Positions 45,362 to 56,143 of a stretch of 64,000 bases of DNA are shown here, piece by piece. How positions within the stretch are numbered: position 1 is the stretch's first letter; every line of letters begins with the position of its first letter. The stretch comes from Parafilimonas terrae (GTDB taxonomy: Bacteria; Bacteroidota; Bacteroidia; Chitinophagales; Chitinophagaceae). The notes below the pieces were generated by a model, which was not told the DNA's origin, ran no database searches, and saw only the letters and a program-made list of their open reading frames with translations. Location: the NCBI RefSeq assembly GCF_900115755.1, contig NZ_FOXQ01000013.1, positions 62,001 to 126,000 on the forward strand, in the 5' to 3' direction. The position numbers and the translations under genes are program-made.

Positions 45362-48300
45362 TCATGGTTTTTTATTTCGTTTTGCAGGTGTAGCAGATGT
45401 GCCGGGTTTTGTTTTATCACCGGCAGGTTTAGCAACTGGTGTTTTTATATCCTTGCTCACATTTTTTAATGTATCTGTCTTTATTGTTTTATCAGTAACA
45501 TCAGGCGCAGTATTCTTCGTTTCTTCCGGCGTTTCAGTTTTTGCTTCTTTTGCTGCATCCTTCACCGGAGTTATTGTACCTGTCACCTTTTTTGTTGTTG
45601 TACTTTTTATTTCTTCCGGTGTTTTGGTTTTAATATCTTCTTTTACTGCATCCTTTGCCGGAGTTGTTGTGTTTGTAACTGTTTTTTCAGGCGTTACACT
45701 CTTTGTTTCAGCAGGCGTCTTCGTTTTCACCTCTTCTTTTAATGTATCTTTTACAGGAGTTGCTACACCGGTACCAGGTTTTCCGGTGGTTGTGGTTTTA
45801 GTGCCTGTAGGTTTTGGAGTAGTTCCTCTTCCAATTTTTGTATCAGCTTCTTTATATTCCGGTTCAAACGGGCCTTTGTCAACATTCCTTTTTATTATGT
45901 CTGATGTAAGAATACCGGTTTTTGAATCGCTTGAAGTGGTGTCATTCAATACATACGTTACCGTAAGTTCAATGTTAAATTCATTTGCATCTGTTGCACG
46001 CTGTAAAACGGATAGCGAAACTGCTGCCGGGATGGCCTTACTTTCAAATATCCCTTCCTTGCCATTCACCAGCCATTCGTAGCTTGTTGCATCAATATTT
46101 TTAGCTGCCAATGCAATCATTATCTCGCCGGAAGGAATGCTTTGAACATTTACAGTAAACGAAGCGTCAGGCTTTATAATGGTTATATCAAGTTTTATAT
46201 CATCATAAGTAAGCGTAGTTTTTAATGTAGTGTTTATGTCCATTGCAGGATGCAGTAATAGTTTATCATCTTCTGCTAAAAGATTCAGCTTGCCCGGGTT
46301 GGTGGTGGTATCAAAATCAGCAGGCGTTACCATTTCGCTCGTGGTGAACGGATAATTATGCGCATCATCATATAAAAATGTTCTTGGCTGTATATCAAAA
46401 ACCGTTTTGTCTTCCGGAGGTAGAACGTAAGTAACGGGTGCACAATCTGAACAGCATAAATAAGGCACATAAAAATCTGCTATTACAGCATAATCAGGAA
46501 TTGCCGGCAACGCAACTGCTGCAGCAAGCGCAGGCGACAAGGTTGCTATTGCACGATCAATAAACGTTGGGTCTTTTGCAATAATATCACTGAATGAACT
46601 TTGCAGGCGCAGTTTAAGATCGTCGTTTGTAATGTTTTGTTTTGTCTGAACATCTGCAGGATTTGATTTTGAAGTAATATTTGTTGCGGCAGCAACGTTA
46701 CGGCTTGCAGATGCTGTGAATGATGTGGATGCTGCTGACACCGCTCCTATTCCTGCAGTTGAAGGCGTTCTTACCGCTGGTGCATTATACACAATTATAA
46801 ACGTTCCGCCTTTTGGCACACCGGCTTTATGTTCCATGCCACGGTGCTGGTTGTAATAATTAGAAAACATCATCTGCTGTTTCAGCCGCGTAACCCTTGC
46901 GGTGTATTCATTCTTCAACGAAGTGAATTTATCTGTATAACAGCTATGTATTACATCGTTGAATAAACCCATGTTCTCTTCATAGTTGGCAAAATAATTA
47001 GGGTCTTTTGTATTTGCCTGGTACTGCAGGTATACATCATTTAACTGCATCAAATAATTCTGCAACGCAGTCATTTTTGCATTAAAATTATCAACATTAA
47101 AAGTGGAGAGGCTTGTAAAATAAAGCGTGCTTATAATCTCTTCAATCAAATCAACTATCGTTAAAAAATTATTGGATAGGTTGGATGGATCGAAACTTGA
47201 GAAAAAGTAAGAGCCTGATGGAATATGATTGATATAATAAACGCCCACACTGTTTGCAGGAAGCTTGCTGTAACATGCTTGCTGTTTCAGGAAAGTGCCT
47301 TTCTGATACAGGAATAAATTGATGAACAATGAATCCTGCAAAGTAAGATTAGTTGTTAACTGGCCGGTGGCTGCGCTTATCTGTCCTGTATTTGCAGTTG
47401 CTTCAGCTTTTACCGAACCGGTGGCTGCTGAACCTGCCGCTGCGCTGATCTTTGATGTATCACTGCTTAGCTTTTCAGCTTTCAGCGATTCATCAGCAGC
47501 TTTAATCGTTTCTTTTTTACTATCTGTTTCAGCAGCAGCAGTTGCTGAAGCAGCTTTAATATTACTTGCTCCGGCTACATTAATGTCTGTGTTAATAACA
47601 TCGCCGAATATAATTGGTGGTATAAAAATTATAAAGATATAAGGCTGGCTTGCAGCATAACACATCAGTTTACCGAGCATACAATACAAATCGCTTCGAA
47701 CAACATTAAACACGGAATTCAAATCCTGGAAACTGCATTGCGGATCGTTTTCCGAAACCGTTGTTGTATCGCCGCCGGCTTGTATAGCCACCACATCAAT
47801 AGGAAGATTAAAGTCTTGAATTTTTGAAACAATATCATTCAATACAGTTGTATAATTCTTGCCAATGTGCCCTTCAACCCTTAAAAAATTATAGTATTCA
47901 ATATCATATAACAATGGATTGAGCACCGCATCATTCGAGCTATATAAATTTCCATTATAGCTTAAATTGTAAGCGGCATTGCCATGCGTGGTTTTATAAT
48001 AACTCCAGGCCTTATATAACTCGCTCCCATTTTCGTTTACACGGTAATAATATGGAATGGCACGTTGTGAAAGCCATAAATGTTCATACTGGCTGGGTGT
48101 AATTTTTATAGCAGCGTTGGCAAATGTTTGAGATGATAAAATAGTGAAATCACGCACCAGCAATTTCATTTTCTGGAAAAGAAAAACGGCCTCTGAAATT
48201 TCACCATAGTTTTTTTCGAATATGGGCGAATAAATAAAATATTGCCTATATGCATCTGTAATATAAAAATCTGTGTTGCGGGATGCTTCACCCAAAACAA

Positions 48301-49279
48301 GATGCAAAGGAAAAAGGTTTTCATCGGGGCAGCAGGCTGATATAATTTCGGAAACCTTTACCACAAATTCATAATAAGCTTTTACAAGGTCATCAACAAA
48401 ATCATAGAAATACTGAATAAACAGCCTGTTGCTCTTTAAAATAGCATCTCTTTGCGACTGCAGTTGTTTTAATAAATCTGTAAACGGGTTATCATCTTCA
48501 CCTAAAATAAGTTTATACTTTTCATACGTGTACATGTACGCGTTGGCAACCCGGGTTAAAGTAAAATCATCCACGAGCTTTGCAAATGCATTGATGATAT
48601 CATTTGCTGTTTGCAGGTTAGAATAGGGTACGTTAAAGCGCTTGAAATAAATCTGGTGCGGAAGATTTAAAACAGGTGATTGATTGCGTGAAATTACAGA
48701 AGGCAAATCTTTTTTAGCTACCAGCAACGCCCTTATAATAAAAGAAACCCGTTCGCCATTATTGTTGCAATCAAACATATCGCAATTCTTGAGATCGTTT
48801 TCTGATGCTTCAAGAAATAATACCACTGCATAATCATTAAAGAAGCTTGTTTGAAGGTTGCGGATAGGTTGCGCGGCTGCCTGGTCATCTTCATCAAGCT
48901 CACCATACTCATCATCGGCGAGCATTAAAAAAATCTTCTTGTTCTTATTATGGTCTTTATAAAAAGGCATGTTGGTGTCGGGGTAATCGAACAACGGCGG
49001 GTTCATCGGCTGACCGGGCGCAGTATAGGGCATGTAATAAGTGTATCGCTTATCGCCCTGTGTAATTAAATATCCCTGCGAGGTAACACCGCAGCCTTTT
49101 GTAATCTCAATTATGCCATTATCATTTATAATGTCAAAACCACATACTATTCCAATACCTATAAGCTTATTGCGTGTCCAGCGGTTTTGCTGGTCGAGAT
49201 AGCTAAAAGTTTTATTCAGGTCATTATCAGTTAATACCTGGTCTGACTCAAAAAAAATGTACTCGTAAGGACTTGCCAT
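45362..49279 (-). CDS. Large eCIS-associated protein with disordered Lys/Thr/Pro-rich tail
   Basis: The 1305-aa protein starts with SPYEYIFFESDQVLTDNDLN and an early EITKGCGVTSQGYLI segment that resembles baseplate-associated proteins of such loci. Residues about 575-625 are an Ala/Ser/Lys/Glu-rich linker. A probable PKD-like beta-sandwich lies near 1035-1125 (ATSYEWLVNGKEGIFESKAIP). From about 1130 to the end there are three imperfect units of about 35 residues (TPVKDTLKEEVKTKTPAETK, TPAKDAVKEDIKTKTPEEIK, TPVKDAAKEAKTETPEETK). It has no signal peptide. Its place after the baseplate-J genes suggests a fibre, baseplate-periphery or cargo-related part; the function is unknown. Confidence 0.65.
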   Translation of the reverse strand: MASPYEYIFFESDQVLTDNDLNKTFSYLDQQNRWTRNKLIGIGIVCGFDIINDNGIIEITKGCGVTSQGYLITQGDKRYTYYMPYTAPGQPMNPPLFDYPDTNMPFYKDHNKNKKIFLMLADDEYGELDEDDQAAAQPIRNLQTSFFNDYAVVLFLEASENDLKNCDMFDCNNNGERVSFIIRALLVAKKDLPSVISRNQSPVLNLPHQIYFKRFNVPYSNLQTANDIINAFAKLVDDFTLTRVANAYMYTYEKYKLILGEDDNPFTDLLKQLQSQRDAILKSNRLFIQYFYDFVDDLVKAYYEFVVKVSEIISACCPDENLFPLHLVLGEASRNTDFYITDAYRQYFIYSPIFEKNYGEISEAVFLFQKMKLLVRDFTILSSQTFANAAIKITPSQYEHLWLSQRAIPYYYRVNENGSELYKAWSYYKTTHGNAAYNLSYNGNLYSSNDAVLNPLLYDIEYYNFLRVEGHIGKNYTTVLNDIVSKIQDFNLPIDVVAIQAGGDTTTVSENDPQCSFQDLNSVFNVVRSDLYCMLGKLMCYAASQPYIFIIFIPPIIFGDVINTDINVAGASNIKAASATAAAETDSKKETIKAADESLKAEKLSSDTSKISAAAGSAATGSVKAEATANTGQISAATGQLTTNLTLQDSLFINLFLYQKGTFLKQQACYSKLPANSVGVYYINHIPSGSYFFSSFDPSNLSNNFLTIVDLIEEIISTLYFTSLSTFNVDNFNAKMTALQNYLMQLNDVYLQYQANTKDPNYFANYEENMGLFNDVIHSCYTDKFTSLKNEYTARVTRLKQQMMFSNYYNQHRGMEHKAGVPKGGTFIIVYNAPAVRTPSTAGIGAVSAASTSFTASASRNVAAATNITSKSNPADVQTKQNITNDDLKLRLQSSFSDIIAKDPTFIDRAIATLSPALAAAVALPAIPDYAVIADFYVPYLCCSDCAPVTYVLPPEDKTVFDIQPRTFLYDDAHNYPFTTSEMVTPADFDTTTNPGKLNLLAEDDKLLLHPAMDINTTLKTTLTYDDIKLDITIIKPDASFTVNVQSIPSGEIMIALAAKNIDATSYEWLVNGKEGIFESKAIPAAVSLSVLQRATDANEFNIELTVTYVLNDTTSSDSKTGILTSDIIKRNVDKGPFEPEYKEADTKIGRGTTPKPTGTKTTTTGKPGTGVATPVKDTLKEEVKTKTPAETKSVTPEKTVTNTTTPAKDAVKEDIKTKTPEEIKSTTTKKVTGTITPVKDAAKEAKTETPEETKNTAPDVTDKTIKTDTLKNVSKDIKTPVAKPAGDKTKPGTSATPAKRNKKP

Positions 49280-49283
49280 AAAA

Positions 49284-52200
49284 TTAGTTTTTAAAAGATC
49301 CCAATATGGTTTTACCTAAAACAACCGGGTTTTCATTAATACTTTCATTGCAATCATGCAATGTTGCTACAGGATATTCACTATGTAAATGGAATACAAG
49401 ATTTACCAAAACATCATTTGTTTTTTGCAAATCTTCTCTTATCGTTAAATCTGTTTGATTGATTGAATAATTGGCGAGTGCCGTTATCCAATTCTTATAG
49501 GCGGTTTCAAAATCGTGCATTGATGCGTTACTTAACCAACATACTTTAACAGCAGTATGTGCAGGTGATTCGCGGCGCACAATATCTTCAAAATATTCCC
49601 GGAAGGCTATGCTGCGCACATGGGCGGGCCAATAAGGAAGCACGATGGTCATTCTGAATGAATACGGATCCTGCTCACCGCAGAAATCGCAATTTTTATT
49701 AAGACAAACAGGCGCTAATGCATAAGGCGCAGTACTTTCAACCGGCACCCTTGGCCTTAATAATATATGTTCAAGCAGGTGAAGGCCGTTATTGTCGCAG
49801 GCTTCATCAATTTCATTAATGAATTGCTGCAGGGCAACATTTGCCGCTGCTTCCGAAGAAAAATTATTACTTGTTGCAATTACATTTCCATCATCATCGG
49901 CAACAATAATCTGCCAGTTGCCGCTTGTTTCTTTGGCTGCAAAATTTGTTTGCCGCAACATAAAATCAACCAGTAATAAAACGGCTGCATTGGCAGCATC
50001 TTCCGTATCATATAATGCAGCAGCAGTAAGTGTATCGCCGTTTGCATTCGAAAAACTAAAACTATATTTTGGCGGCGTATCGCCTGTCGTTATGATAGTT
50101 GCATTTCCTGTGCAGTATAAAAACCTGCGCAGGAAATTTTCAATACCCGCAAGCCTGCACAATTTTTTCTCAAGGCCTGAAACATTATCTGTATCCCAAA
50201 ACTTTGAAGCATCAATTGTGAAGTCATCATTCTGAGGTGAATAATTGAATGCCCTGTCGCGTTCATAACTTATCTGCGGATAATCTTTAAGAAATTGTGT
50301 TTTGTTTTTGATGAGTTCCGAAGGTTCAATCTTCGATTCCTGCTGCGTTTCGTAATCCAGTGAATACATCAGCAAAACATAATCGTTAAACGATTCTGCA
50401 AAACGCGCCATCAGGTGATCGAGAAAACGGTTGCGCCTGTCGAGAAAAGTTTCGTTGCTTTCATATAATTTTTGCCAGCTATTGGCAGGCACTATGGAAG
50501 AATCCTGCTGCTGCAATAATTCATCAAGCAAAATATCAATGCCTGCTTTTTTATATACAGGCTCTATGTCGGGAATAGCATTTAAATATTGTGCATAATA
50601 GGTTTGAACAATATCATCAGTTGAAAACAATGAACCTGCATTTTTTAATTGTGAAAAGAAATCTGCAAGCAGTTGATCATAAAACATAAGATAGGCCTTC
50701 ATTTGCTTTGCCTGCGCCCTTCGCTCATCTGTGGCAGATGGCGGCAAACCCGCTGCACTAATGCCATAGGTTAAAGGGAAAACCTGCTGTATAGAAGTGT
50801 ATGAATCCAAAGGTATATACACACCTTGTGGCAGCGGGATATCCAATGCATGGCCATTTAATTTATTACGCACACCTAATGCATGCAGCCATTTCAATAT
50901 ATCCCTCACTTCATTTAAAGATGGTATATACGTAAACTGGTTTTTGTAGAAAACAATTTTTGATTTTGTTTCGGAGAACACAGGTTTATGCCACAGTGAA
51001 ACCGGCATGCACCAGGGCTTACCAGTAAGGTTTGGAACAGGCTCGCCGTTTTCATCGTACTTCGTAAGCCTGAAATTGCGTACAGCTTTTACGCCTTCAA
51101 TATCCATTAAAAGATTAATAATATCTGAGGTATATATCTGTTGCCTTAACTGCGTTTTTTCCAGTTCATCTGTATCAATAAAACCATGTTTTAATTTCGG
51201 GCCTTCGAAAATGGCATCTGTTGTTTTGCCTTTATTCACCAGTTCATCAAGTGTATAAAATTTCACTGTTGGATTAAGATATTCTTCTATTGCATAAAAT
51301 ACTTTTGCCTGTACCGCTTCAATATCTGCAGAAGGCTGCACATCAATATCGCAGCAAACAGCCACTTCTTCATCTTCAACCGTATCAACACTTATAAAGT
51401 CTTCACATAAATTCCGGTTTGCGTTCAATACACGTTTTGCTGTTTGAATGATCTTTTTTGCTTTCTGAATTTTAAGCGCATATAAATAAATTACCTGGCG
51501 GGTAAAAGCAGTTGTAAAGAATGATATAATATCTTCTTTAGTAAGTTTTCCATCAGCAGGCTGCAGGTCAACTGTAATAAACCCTTCAACACTTGCTGCT
51601 GCATTGGTGTTGCAGGAAAAAGAAGCTTTAATCGTCCAACCGCTGTGTTCATCGTCTATCTCAGGCAAACCCGAAACAGCTATAGTTGTTGCATCACAGG
51701 TTAAGGCATCCGGGCTTACATCATCCGCATCCCAAACAGGAAATGAAATGGTGAGGCTTGCAGCGCCAGCCTTGAATGAACGTGCAGATGCAACTGCGGT
51801 AACGGCAGGCGTTAAAATAATTATATCGCCATTATTTAAATCACCAAACTGTAAGTCATCATCAAGATCAACCAGCACTTTATACAAGCCTGATAAATAA
51901 ATAGGCTGCGATGTTGGCTCATGAGTTAATGTATCATTTTTGCAATCAGCATATATGGCTACTTCACCTGCCGGAACAGTTGTTTTGCCTTCAGTATAAA
52001 AATCATCTGTAAAAAACCAGGCATTATGTATGCCCTCTACATCAATTAATAATTTCCTGTAATCATTAATAGTTAATGGGGATTGTGTGAGGATATTATT
52101 TGCTGTGTAAAAAGCCTGTGATGCCGGCATTTTTCCATCAGTGCCTGCGAGCAGGTTTTGCATGGGCATACCGGAACGATAACCCAGTTCTGTTATGGCA

Positions 52201-52367
52201 TAGCATAAAGCTTCAAGAATGGTAATACCGGGATCATGCTCGTTATAATCCGTCCATAATTTGCTGCCGAGTTCTTCAATATATTTCAGGCCTTCTGCAC
52301 GCAGAAAATTATAATCCTGGCTGTTATCGAGTTGCGGTGTTCTTAATATGGTTAGTTCATCAGACAT
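49284..52367 (-). CDS. Baseplate J-like protein (Afp12-type)
   Basis: The 1027-aa protein begins at the ATG in the overlapping TGATG of the upstream gene. Early residues LGSKLWTDYNEHDPGITILEALCYAITELGYR are typical of the large eCIS baseplate-J proteins. Later parts include long helical stretches (TDERRAQAKQMKAYLMFYDQLLADFFSQLKN) and a terminal region with LHLLEHILLRPRVP and MTIVLPYWPAHVRSIAFREYFEDIVRRESPAHTAVKVCW, both recurring in this family. It forms part of the hub-and-wedge baseplate that triggers sheath contraction. Confidence 0.9.
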   Translation of the reverse strand: MSDELTILRTPQLDNSQDYNFLRAEGLKYIEELGSKLWTDYNEHDPGITILEALCYAITELGYRSGMPMQNLLAGTDGKMPASQAFYTANNILTQSPLTINDYRKLLIDVEGIHNAWFFTDDFYTEGKTTVPAGEVAIYADCKNDTLTHEPTSQPIYLSGLYKVLVDLDDDLQFGDLNNGDIIILTPAVTAVASARSFKAGAASLTISFPVWDADDVSPDALTCDATTIAVSGLPEIDDEHSGWTIKASFSCNTNAAASVEGFITVDLQPADGKLTKEDIISFFTTAFTRQVIYLYALKIQKAKKIIQTAKRVLNANRNLCEDFISVDTVEDEEVAVCCDIDVQPSADIEAVQAKVFYAIEEYLNPTVKFYTLDELVNKGKTTDAIFEGPKLKHGFIDTDELEKTQLRQQIYTSDIINLLMDIEGVKAVRNFRLTKYDENGEPVPNLTGKPWCMPVSLWHKPVFSETKSKIVFYKNQFTYIPSLNEVRDILKWLHALGVRNKLNGHALDIPLPQGVYIPLDSYTSIQQVFPLTYGISAAGLPPSATDERRAQAKQMKAYLMFYDQLLADFFSQLKNAGSLFSTDDIVQTYYAQYLNAIPDIEPVYKKAGIDILLDELLQQQDSSIVPANSWQKLYESNETFLDRRNRFLDHLMARFAESFNDYVLLMYSLDYETQQESKIEPSELIKNKTQFLKDYPQISYERDRAFNYSPQNDDFTIDASKFWDTDNVSGLEKKLCRLAGIENFLRRFLYCTGNATIITTGDTPPKYSFSFSNANGDTLTAAALYDTEDAANAAVLLLVDFMLRQTNFAAKETSGNWQIIVADDDGNVIATSNNFSSEAAANVALQQFINEIDEACDNNGLHLLEHILLRPRVPVESTAPYALAPVCLNKNCDFCGEQDPYSFRMTIVLPYWPAHVRSIAFREYFEDIVRRESPAHTAVKVCWLSNASMHDFETAYKNWITALANYSINQTDLTIREDLQKTNDVLVNLVFHLHSEYPVATLHDCNESINENPVVLGKTILGSFKN

Positions 52368-55300
52368 CAGCAATTACAATTTGCAGGTGAAGTAATTATA
52401 TGTCGTGATATGCCATCGTTATAGGAAACAAGAATGGAACGTGCGGTGCTGGCTACGGCTGTTTCAATATCAGGCAACATTTCCAGTATGGTCGTTCCAT
52501 CTCTTTTTATGATGTGGTTCATTTTAAAGCAGGTTACATAATCAACATAATCTCTTTCCTCAATAAAATTCAATACAACCGATTTTTCAATGGTACCGCC
52601 AAATTCAATATCGCTGTTATTATCAAAAGCCCAGGGTGTAAGAAATTGTTCTATATCTATGCTTAACTGGTTGCTGTAAACTGTTGCATCGTGATTGGGC
52701 ATAAAGTTTACTGTAAACTCAAACTGCACTTCTTCAAACTGTGGATTTATAACATGCAGCCGCACAAATTTTGAATTAAGTTTTTCAAGGTATTGCTGTA
52801 TTTCAGTAAGCAGTCCAACGCTTGTATAAGGACGCAAAATATTGGCAGATGTATTGTTATGCAAATCTGGAATAGTTACCACCGTTACATGCCCGGGCAG
52901 CGTTTCGCTGTAAGTTGTATTGTTACTTTTATCGGTAATAAGACCTGTATGATTGATGCATTTTACTTTATGCACCTGAGGGTAGTTCTGTAATACCAGC
53001 CGTTCATAATCCCAACCGGTAACAGCTCTTTGTTTATGCCGTAATCTTTCACTTACACGTATATAAAATTGATCGTTTGTTTCGGCGGTTTTCCCATCGA
53101 ATGAAGCGTAAGGCTGGTTTGTTTTTTTAAGTGCTGCATCTGCCACTGCGGGCTTGCTGATTATGCTTGGCGCCAATGCTTTTGTAAAGAAAATATTTTT
53201 GGAAACATCCTGCGCAAAAGTTGCTTTGGCAGCATTGGTGGCAACCGTTATTAATTTACAAACGGCATCTGTGTCGTGATCCGTTACAGCTTTAATCCAT
53301 AAAAGATTATTATCTGCACGTGTATTTGCCGGAACAATGTTGTAAGGAATATTAACAATAACAATTCCTGAACGGGTTAAATTGTTGGTTTGATCTGTAA
53401 TGTTTAATTTATCAAACTGGATCCAGTTATTGGCAGATAAATAATACCAGCTAACTGTTGTCATTGGTTTTAATGGGTTAGATGTACCATCTGCCACCTG
53501 GAATAAAATAGAAAATGTTTGCGAAGTACCGGCCTTGCTCAATCCAATCCATAATTCGCCGCCATCATCTTTTGCAATACCATCTTCCAGGTTAAAAACA
53601 GGCAGAAAATTGAATGCGTCCGTTGTAAGAAAAGGATGCATTTCCCTGAAACCAAATGGTTCAAGATGATAGAAGAAGTTAGAGCGGTTGCCAAATGATG
53701 CCGTTGTGTTCTCGGTAAAAGCAATCGTTTCCTGTGCCGTATAATCCATGTACAAAGACTTAATAACAGGAGACGGCGGTAAAGGAACATTCGCCGGCGG
53801 GTTTACTGTATAAGTAGTAGTTTTTGAACCATCACCATTATCTGTTTCAGTAATTTTTGTACTTGTATTTTTTATAGAGTTCTGCACATTTGACAAGAAA
53901 GTGGAGAGACTGTAATCGGAAGAATCCAGCACAATCTTTATGAATCCATCAATTGAAGTAATGGCGTAATCTTCATTGGGTGTAAAATCTGTTGATGATA
54001 CGGGTACTTTTTCCAAACCGTTAATGGATACATCAGGCGCATAATCAAAAAAGTAAAACTCATCCACAAAATCAAAGAACATCTCCTGTGCAAACAGGTC
54101 TGAACTAAAAAACTCAAACTCCGAAGTATCTGACATTAGCGATAATGAAGATGATTGTGCAGCAGATGAGGACGAAAAAGATGATGAAGACGATGATGAC
54201 GTAAATGATTGAAGCCCCAAAACCGACGTAAAATTCAATACACTTTTATTGATGGTTATTTGCCTTGTTCTTAAACCAAAATCATCATCAATGGCATCTG
54301 TCCATTTGCCTTGTTTTAAGGCACTGATATTTGCATTAATAGTAAAACCCGGCAAATCCTGCCAGTCAATATGCAATACCAATTCCGTAAGCGGTTTTTG
54401 AAAAATTTCTTTATTGCCTATTATAAGTGAAGCCCCTTTTTCAGGAAATTCTCCAAAAGCTTTAAAAGGTTTGGCCGTATTTACTTTACCATCATTATTC
54501 TGCAGGATTAAATCTTTTACAGATGCCGTTACTTGTACCTGTACAGCATTTATAACAAGTGATTTTATTTTCTGGTAAGATTTATAATTGGTAACCGTTA
54601 CCTGCACCATCGGCAGCGCTTGTGTAAAATTGCCGCCATGTATTTTTTGTGAATAGGGAACAATTGGCGGCGCATCGCCATCTAAAACAACCTGCAACGT
54701 AAAGCTGTTGCCGCTTATAGCCGGCGTGTAAGATGCAGCCGTGTACCAGTTTTTCTTTCCTGTGAATTGTACACTAAATATACCGGAGAGATCAGTTACA
54801 GATATGCCGCTTGTACTTTGGCAAACAAATGTGATATTAATTGTCCTGGCGCCTTCATTAAGATACAAAGTATTGGATGCAATAGCAAAACCCGCGTTGG
54901 CTTTGCTTATTTTACCGGTGTCGCCAAATGCAGGCCACGAGTTATCTGCGCTTAATAATTTAGCGCCATTACCATCATCAGAATTGGCAACAGGTGAAGC
55001 GTATAAACCGCCAGAGCTATTCTTGTTTAAATACAACGATTTTAATGATTGCACACTTGCCTGGTGCAATACAACATCATCGGTTAAAGTATAAAACAGG
55101 TCATTATTCTTATCATCTTTGCCGGCTTTAAAGGCAGTGCCTTTTTTAAGAATATGGTCTGCCGTATTCTTTTGCAGGTCGAATAAAAGATGCACAAAAT
55201 CAGGAACAGACGGAGCGTTGCTTAACTGCAATACCGTTTTATAATAAAAATCAAGATGCTCCTGCGTATAGTTATTCACTTTGTTTTGGGCAAACTGGAA

Positions 55301-56143
55301 CAACCTTAAAAAAGCCAGGTACAAAGCATAATGCGGCTGATGCTGATTGTAGTTTTGCAATACATCATTAAGATAGGCCGGTGCATCCGCAACAATTTTA
55401 ATAATGCCGTTTATGAAAGATTGTAAAGCACCGGTAAATAAATTATGCGTAACAATGATGTCAATATTTGGAATAACATCTGCCGTTGTATCAAGTGTTA
55501 TGCCCGGCGCAGTAAACGAAGCAATTTGCCATGATGGGCTGTTTAAGCCGCTTATATCAAACTGTTCAGAAAATATAATATTATCAACGGGTATCTGCGG
55601 ATCAACATAATCAACACTTTCATTAATAAGGTTTAAACCGCTTGCTTTAAAATCGTTATAATATTGCCACAAAGCGTTTAGCGGCAATGAAAGGTTCGAT
55701 GCAATTGCAATACTTAAATAACCTTTGAAAGGAATATCATCCGTTAACTTAAATAAATAGTTATCAAGATGTATGGCCAGCGTAAACGCAAAATCAAATA
55801 ATGTTTTAAACAGGTTTTGTGCATCTGCATTGTTTGTTTCAGATTGCAGTGTGGCTGTTACATAATCCGTATATGGAATAAAATCTTTCGTTTTCCAGTT
55901 AGTGATGGCAGCAATTATTACAGCCGGGTCGTTGCCCATAAAAGGCTGCCAGTCGCCATCAACCTCATTATTAACGGCATAATAATTTAAGTAGGCAGCA
56001 TAATTTTTGGCAAACAAAATAAGATCGGCAGCCGTTCTTTCATCAACCGGTGCATAGCCTGCAGCCAATGCATCCAATACGCGCTGCAACTGGCTGGTGC
56101 CGCTGTATGCCAAGAGGTTATTATCTAAACAGGTATTTGCCAT
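52367..56143 (-). CDS. Baseplate J-like protein (Afp11-type)
   Basis: The 1258-aa protein overlaps its neighbours by one base at each end (TAATG and TGATG). The C-terminal third is the recognisable part: FYIRVSERLRHKQRAVTGWDYERLVLQNYPQVHKVKC, GHVTVVTIPDLHNN, LLTEIQQYLEKLNSKFVRLHVINPQFEEVQFEFTVNF and GGTIEKSVVLNFIEERDYVDYV, as in baseplate J/gp47-like wedge proteins. Around residues 644-667 there is a Ser-rich tract (SSSSSSSFSSSSAAQSSS), probably a flexible linker. It should pair with the Afp12-type protein in the wedge. Confidence 0.9.
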   Translation of the reverse strand: MANTCLDNNLLAYSGTSQLQRVLDALAAGYAPVDERTAADLILFAKNYAAYLNYYAVNNEVDGDWQPFMGNDPAVIIAAITNWKTKDFIPYTDYVTATLQSETNNADAQNLFKTLFDFAFTLAIHLDNYLFKLTDDIPFKGYLSIAIASNLSLPLNALWQYYNDFKASGLNLINESVDYVDPQIPVDNIIFSEQFDISGLNSPSWQIASFTAPGITLDTTADVIPNIDIIVTHNLFTGALQSFINGIIKIVADAPAYLNDVLQNYNQHQPHYALYLAFLRLFQFAQNKVNNYTQEHLDFYYKTVLQLSNAPSVPDFVHLLFDLQKNTADHILKKGTAFKAGKDDKNNDLFYTLTDDVVLHQASVQSLKSLYLNKNSSGGLYASPVANSDDGNGAKLLSADNSWPAFGDTGKISKANAGFAIASNTLYLNEGARTINITFVCQSTSGISVTDLSGIFSVQFTGKKNWYTAASYTPAISGNSFTLQVVLDGDAPPIVPYSQKIHGGNFTQALPMVQVTVTNYKSYQKIKSLVINAVQVQVTASVKDLILQNNDGKVNTAKPFKAFGEFPEKGASLIIGNKEIFQKPLTELVLHIDWQDLPGFTINANISALKQGKWTDAIDDDFGLRTRQITINKSVLNFTSVLGLQSFTSSSSSSSFSSSSAAQSSSLSLMSDTSEFEFFSSDLFAQEMFFDFVDEFYFFDYAPDVSINGLEKVPVSSTDFTPNEDYAITSIDGFIKIVLDSSDYSLSTFLSNVQNSIKNTSTKITETDNGDGSKTTTYTVNPPANVPLPPSPVIKSLYMDYTAQETIAFTENTTASFGNRSNFFYHLEPFGFREMHPFLTTDAFNFLPVFNLEDGIAKDDGGELWIGLSKAGTSQTFSILFQVADGTSNPLKPMTTVSWYYLSANNWIQFDKLNITDQTNNLTRSGIVIVNIPYNIVPANTRADNNLLWIKAVTDHDTDAVCKLITVATNAAKATFAQDVSKNIFFTKALAPSIISKPAVADAALKKTNQPYASFDGKTAETNDQFYIRVSERLRHKQRAVTGWDYERLVLQNYPQVHKVKCINHTGLITDKSNNTTYSETLPGHVTVVTIPDLHNNTSANILRPYTSVGLLTEIQQYLEKLNSKFVRLHVINPQFEEVQFEFTVNFMPNHDATVYSNQLSIDIEQFLTPWAFDNNSDIEFGGTIEKSVVLNFIEERDYVDYVTCFKMNHIIKRDGTTILEMLPDIETAVASTARSILVSYNDGISRHIITSPANCNC

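Noticed and set aside
45399-46082. Long plus-strand open frame opposite the tail of the 1305-aa protein
   Set aside because: It is a mirror of the Thr/Lys/Glu-rich repeat coding on the other strand and has a Val/Phe/Ser-biased composition, no family match and no start context.
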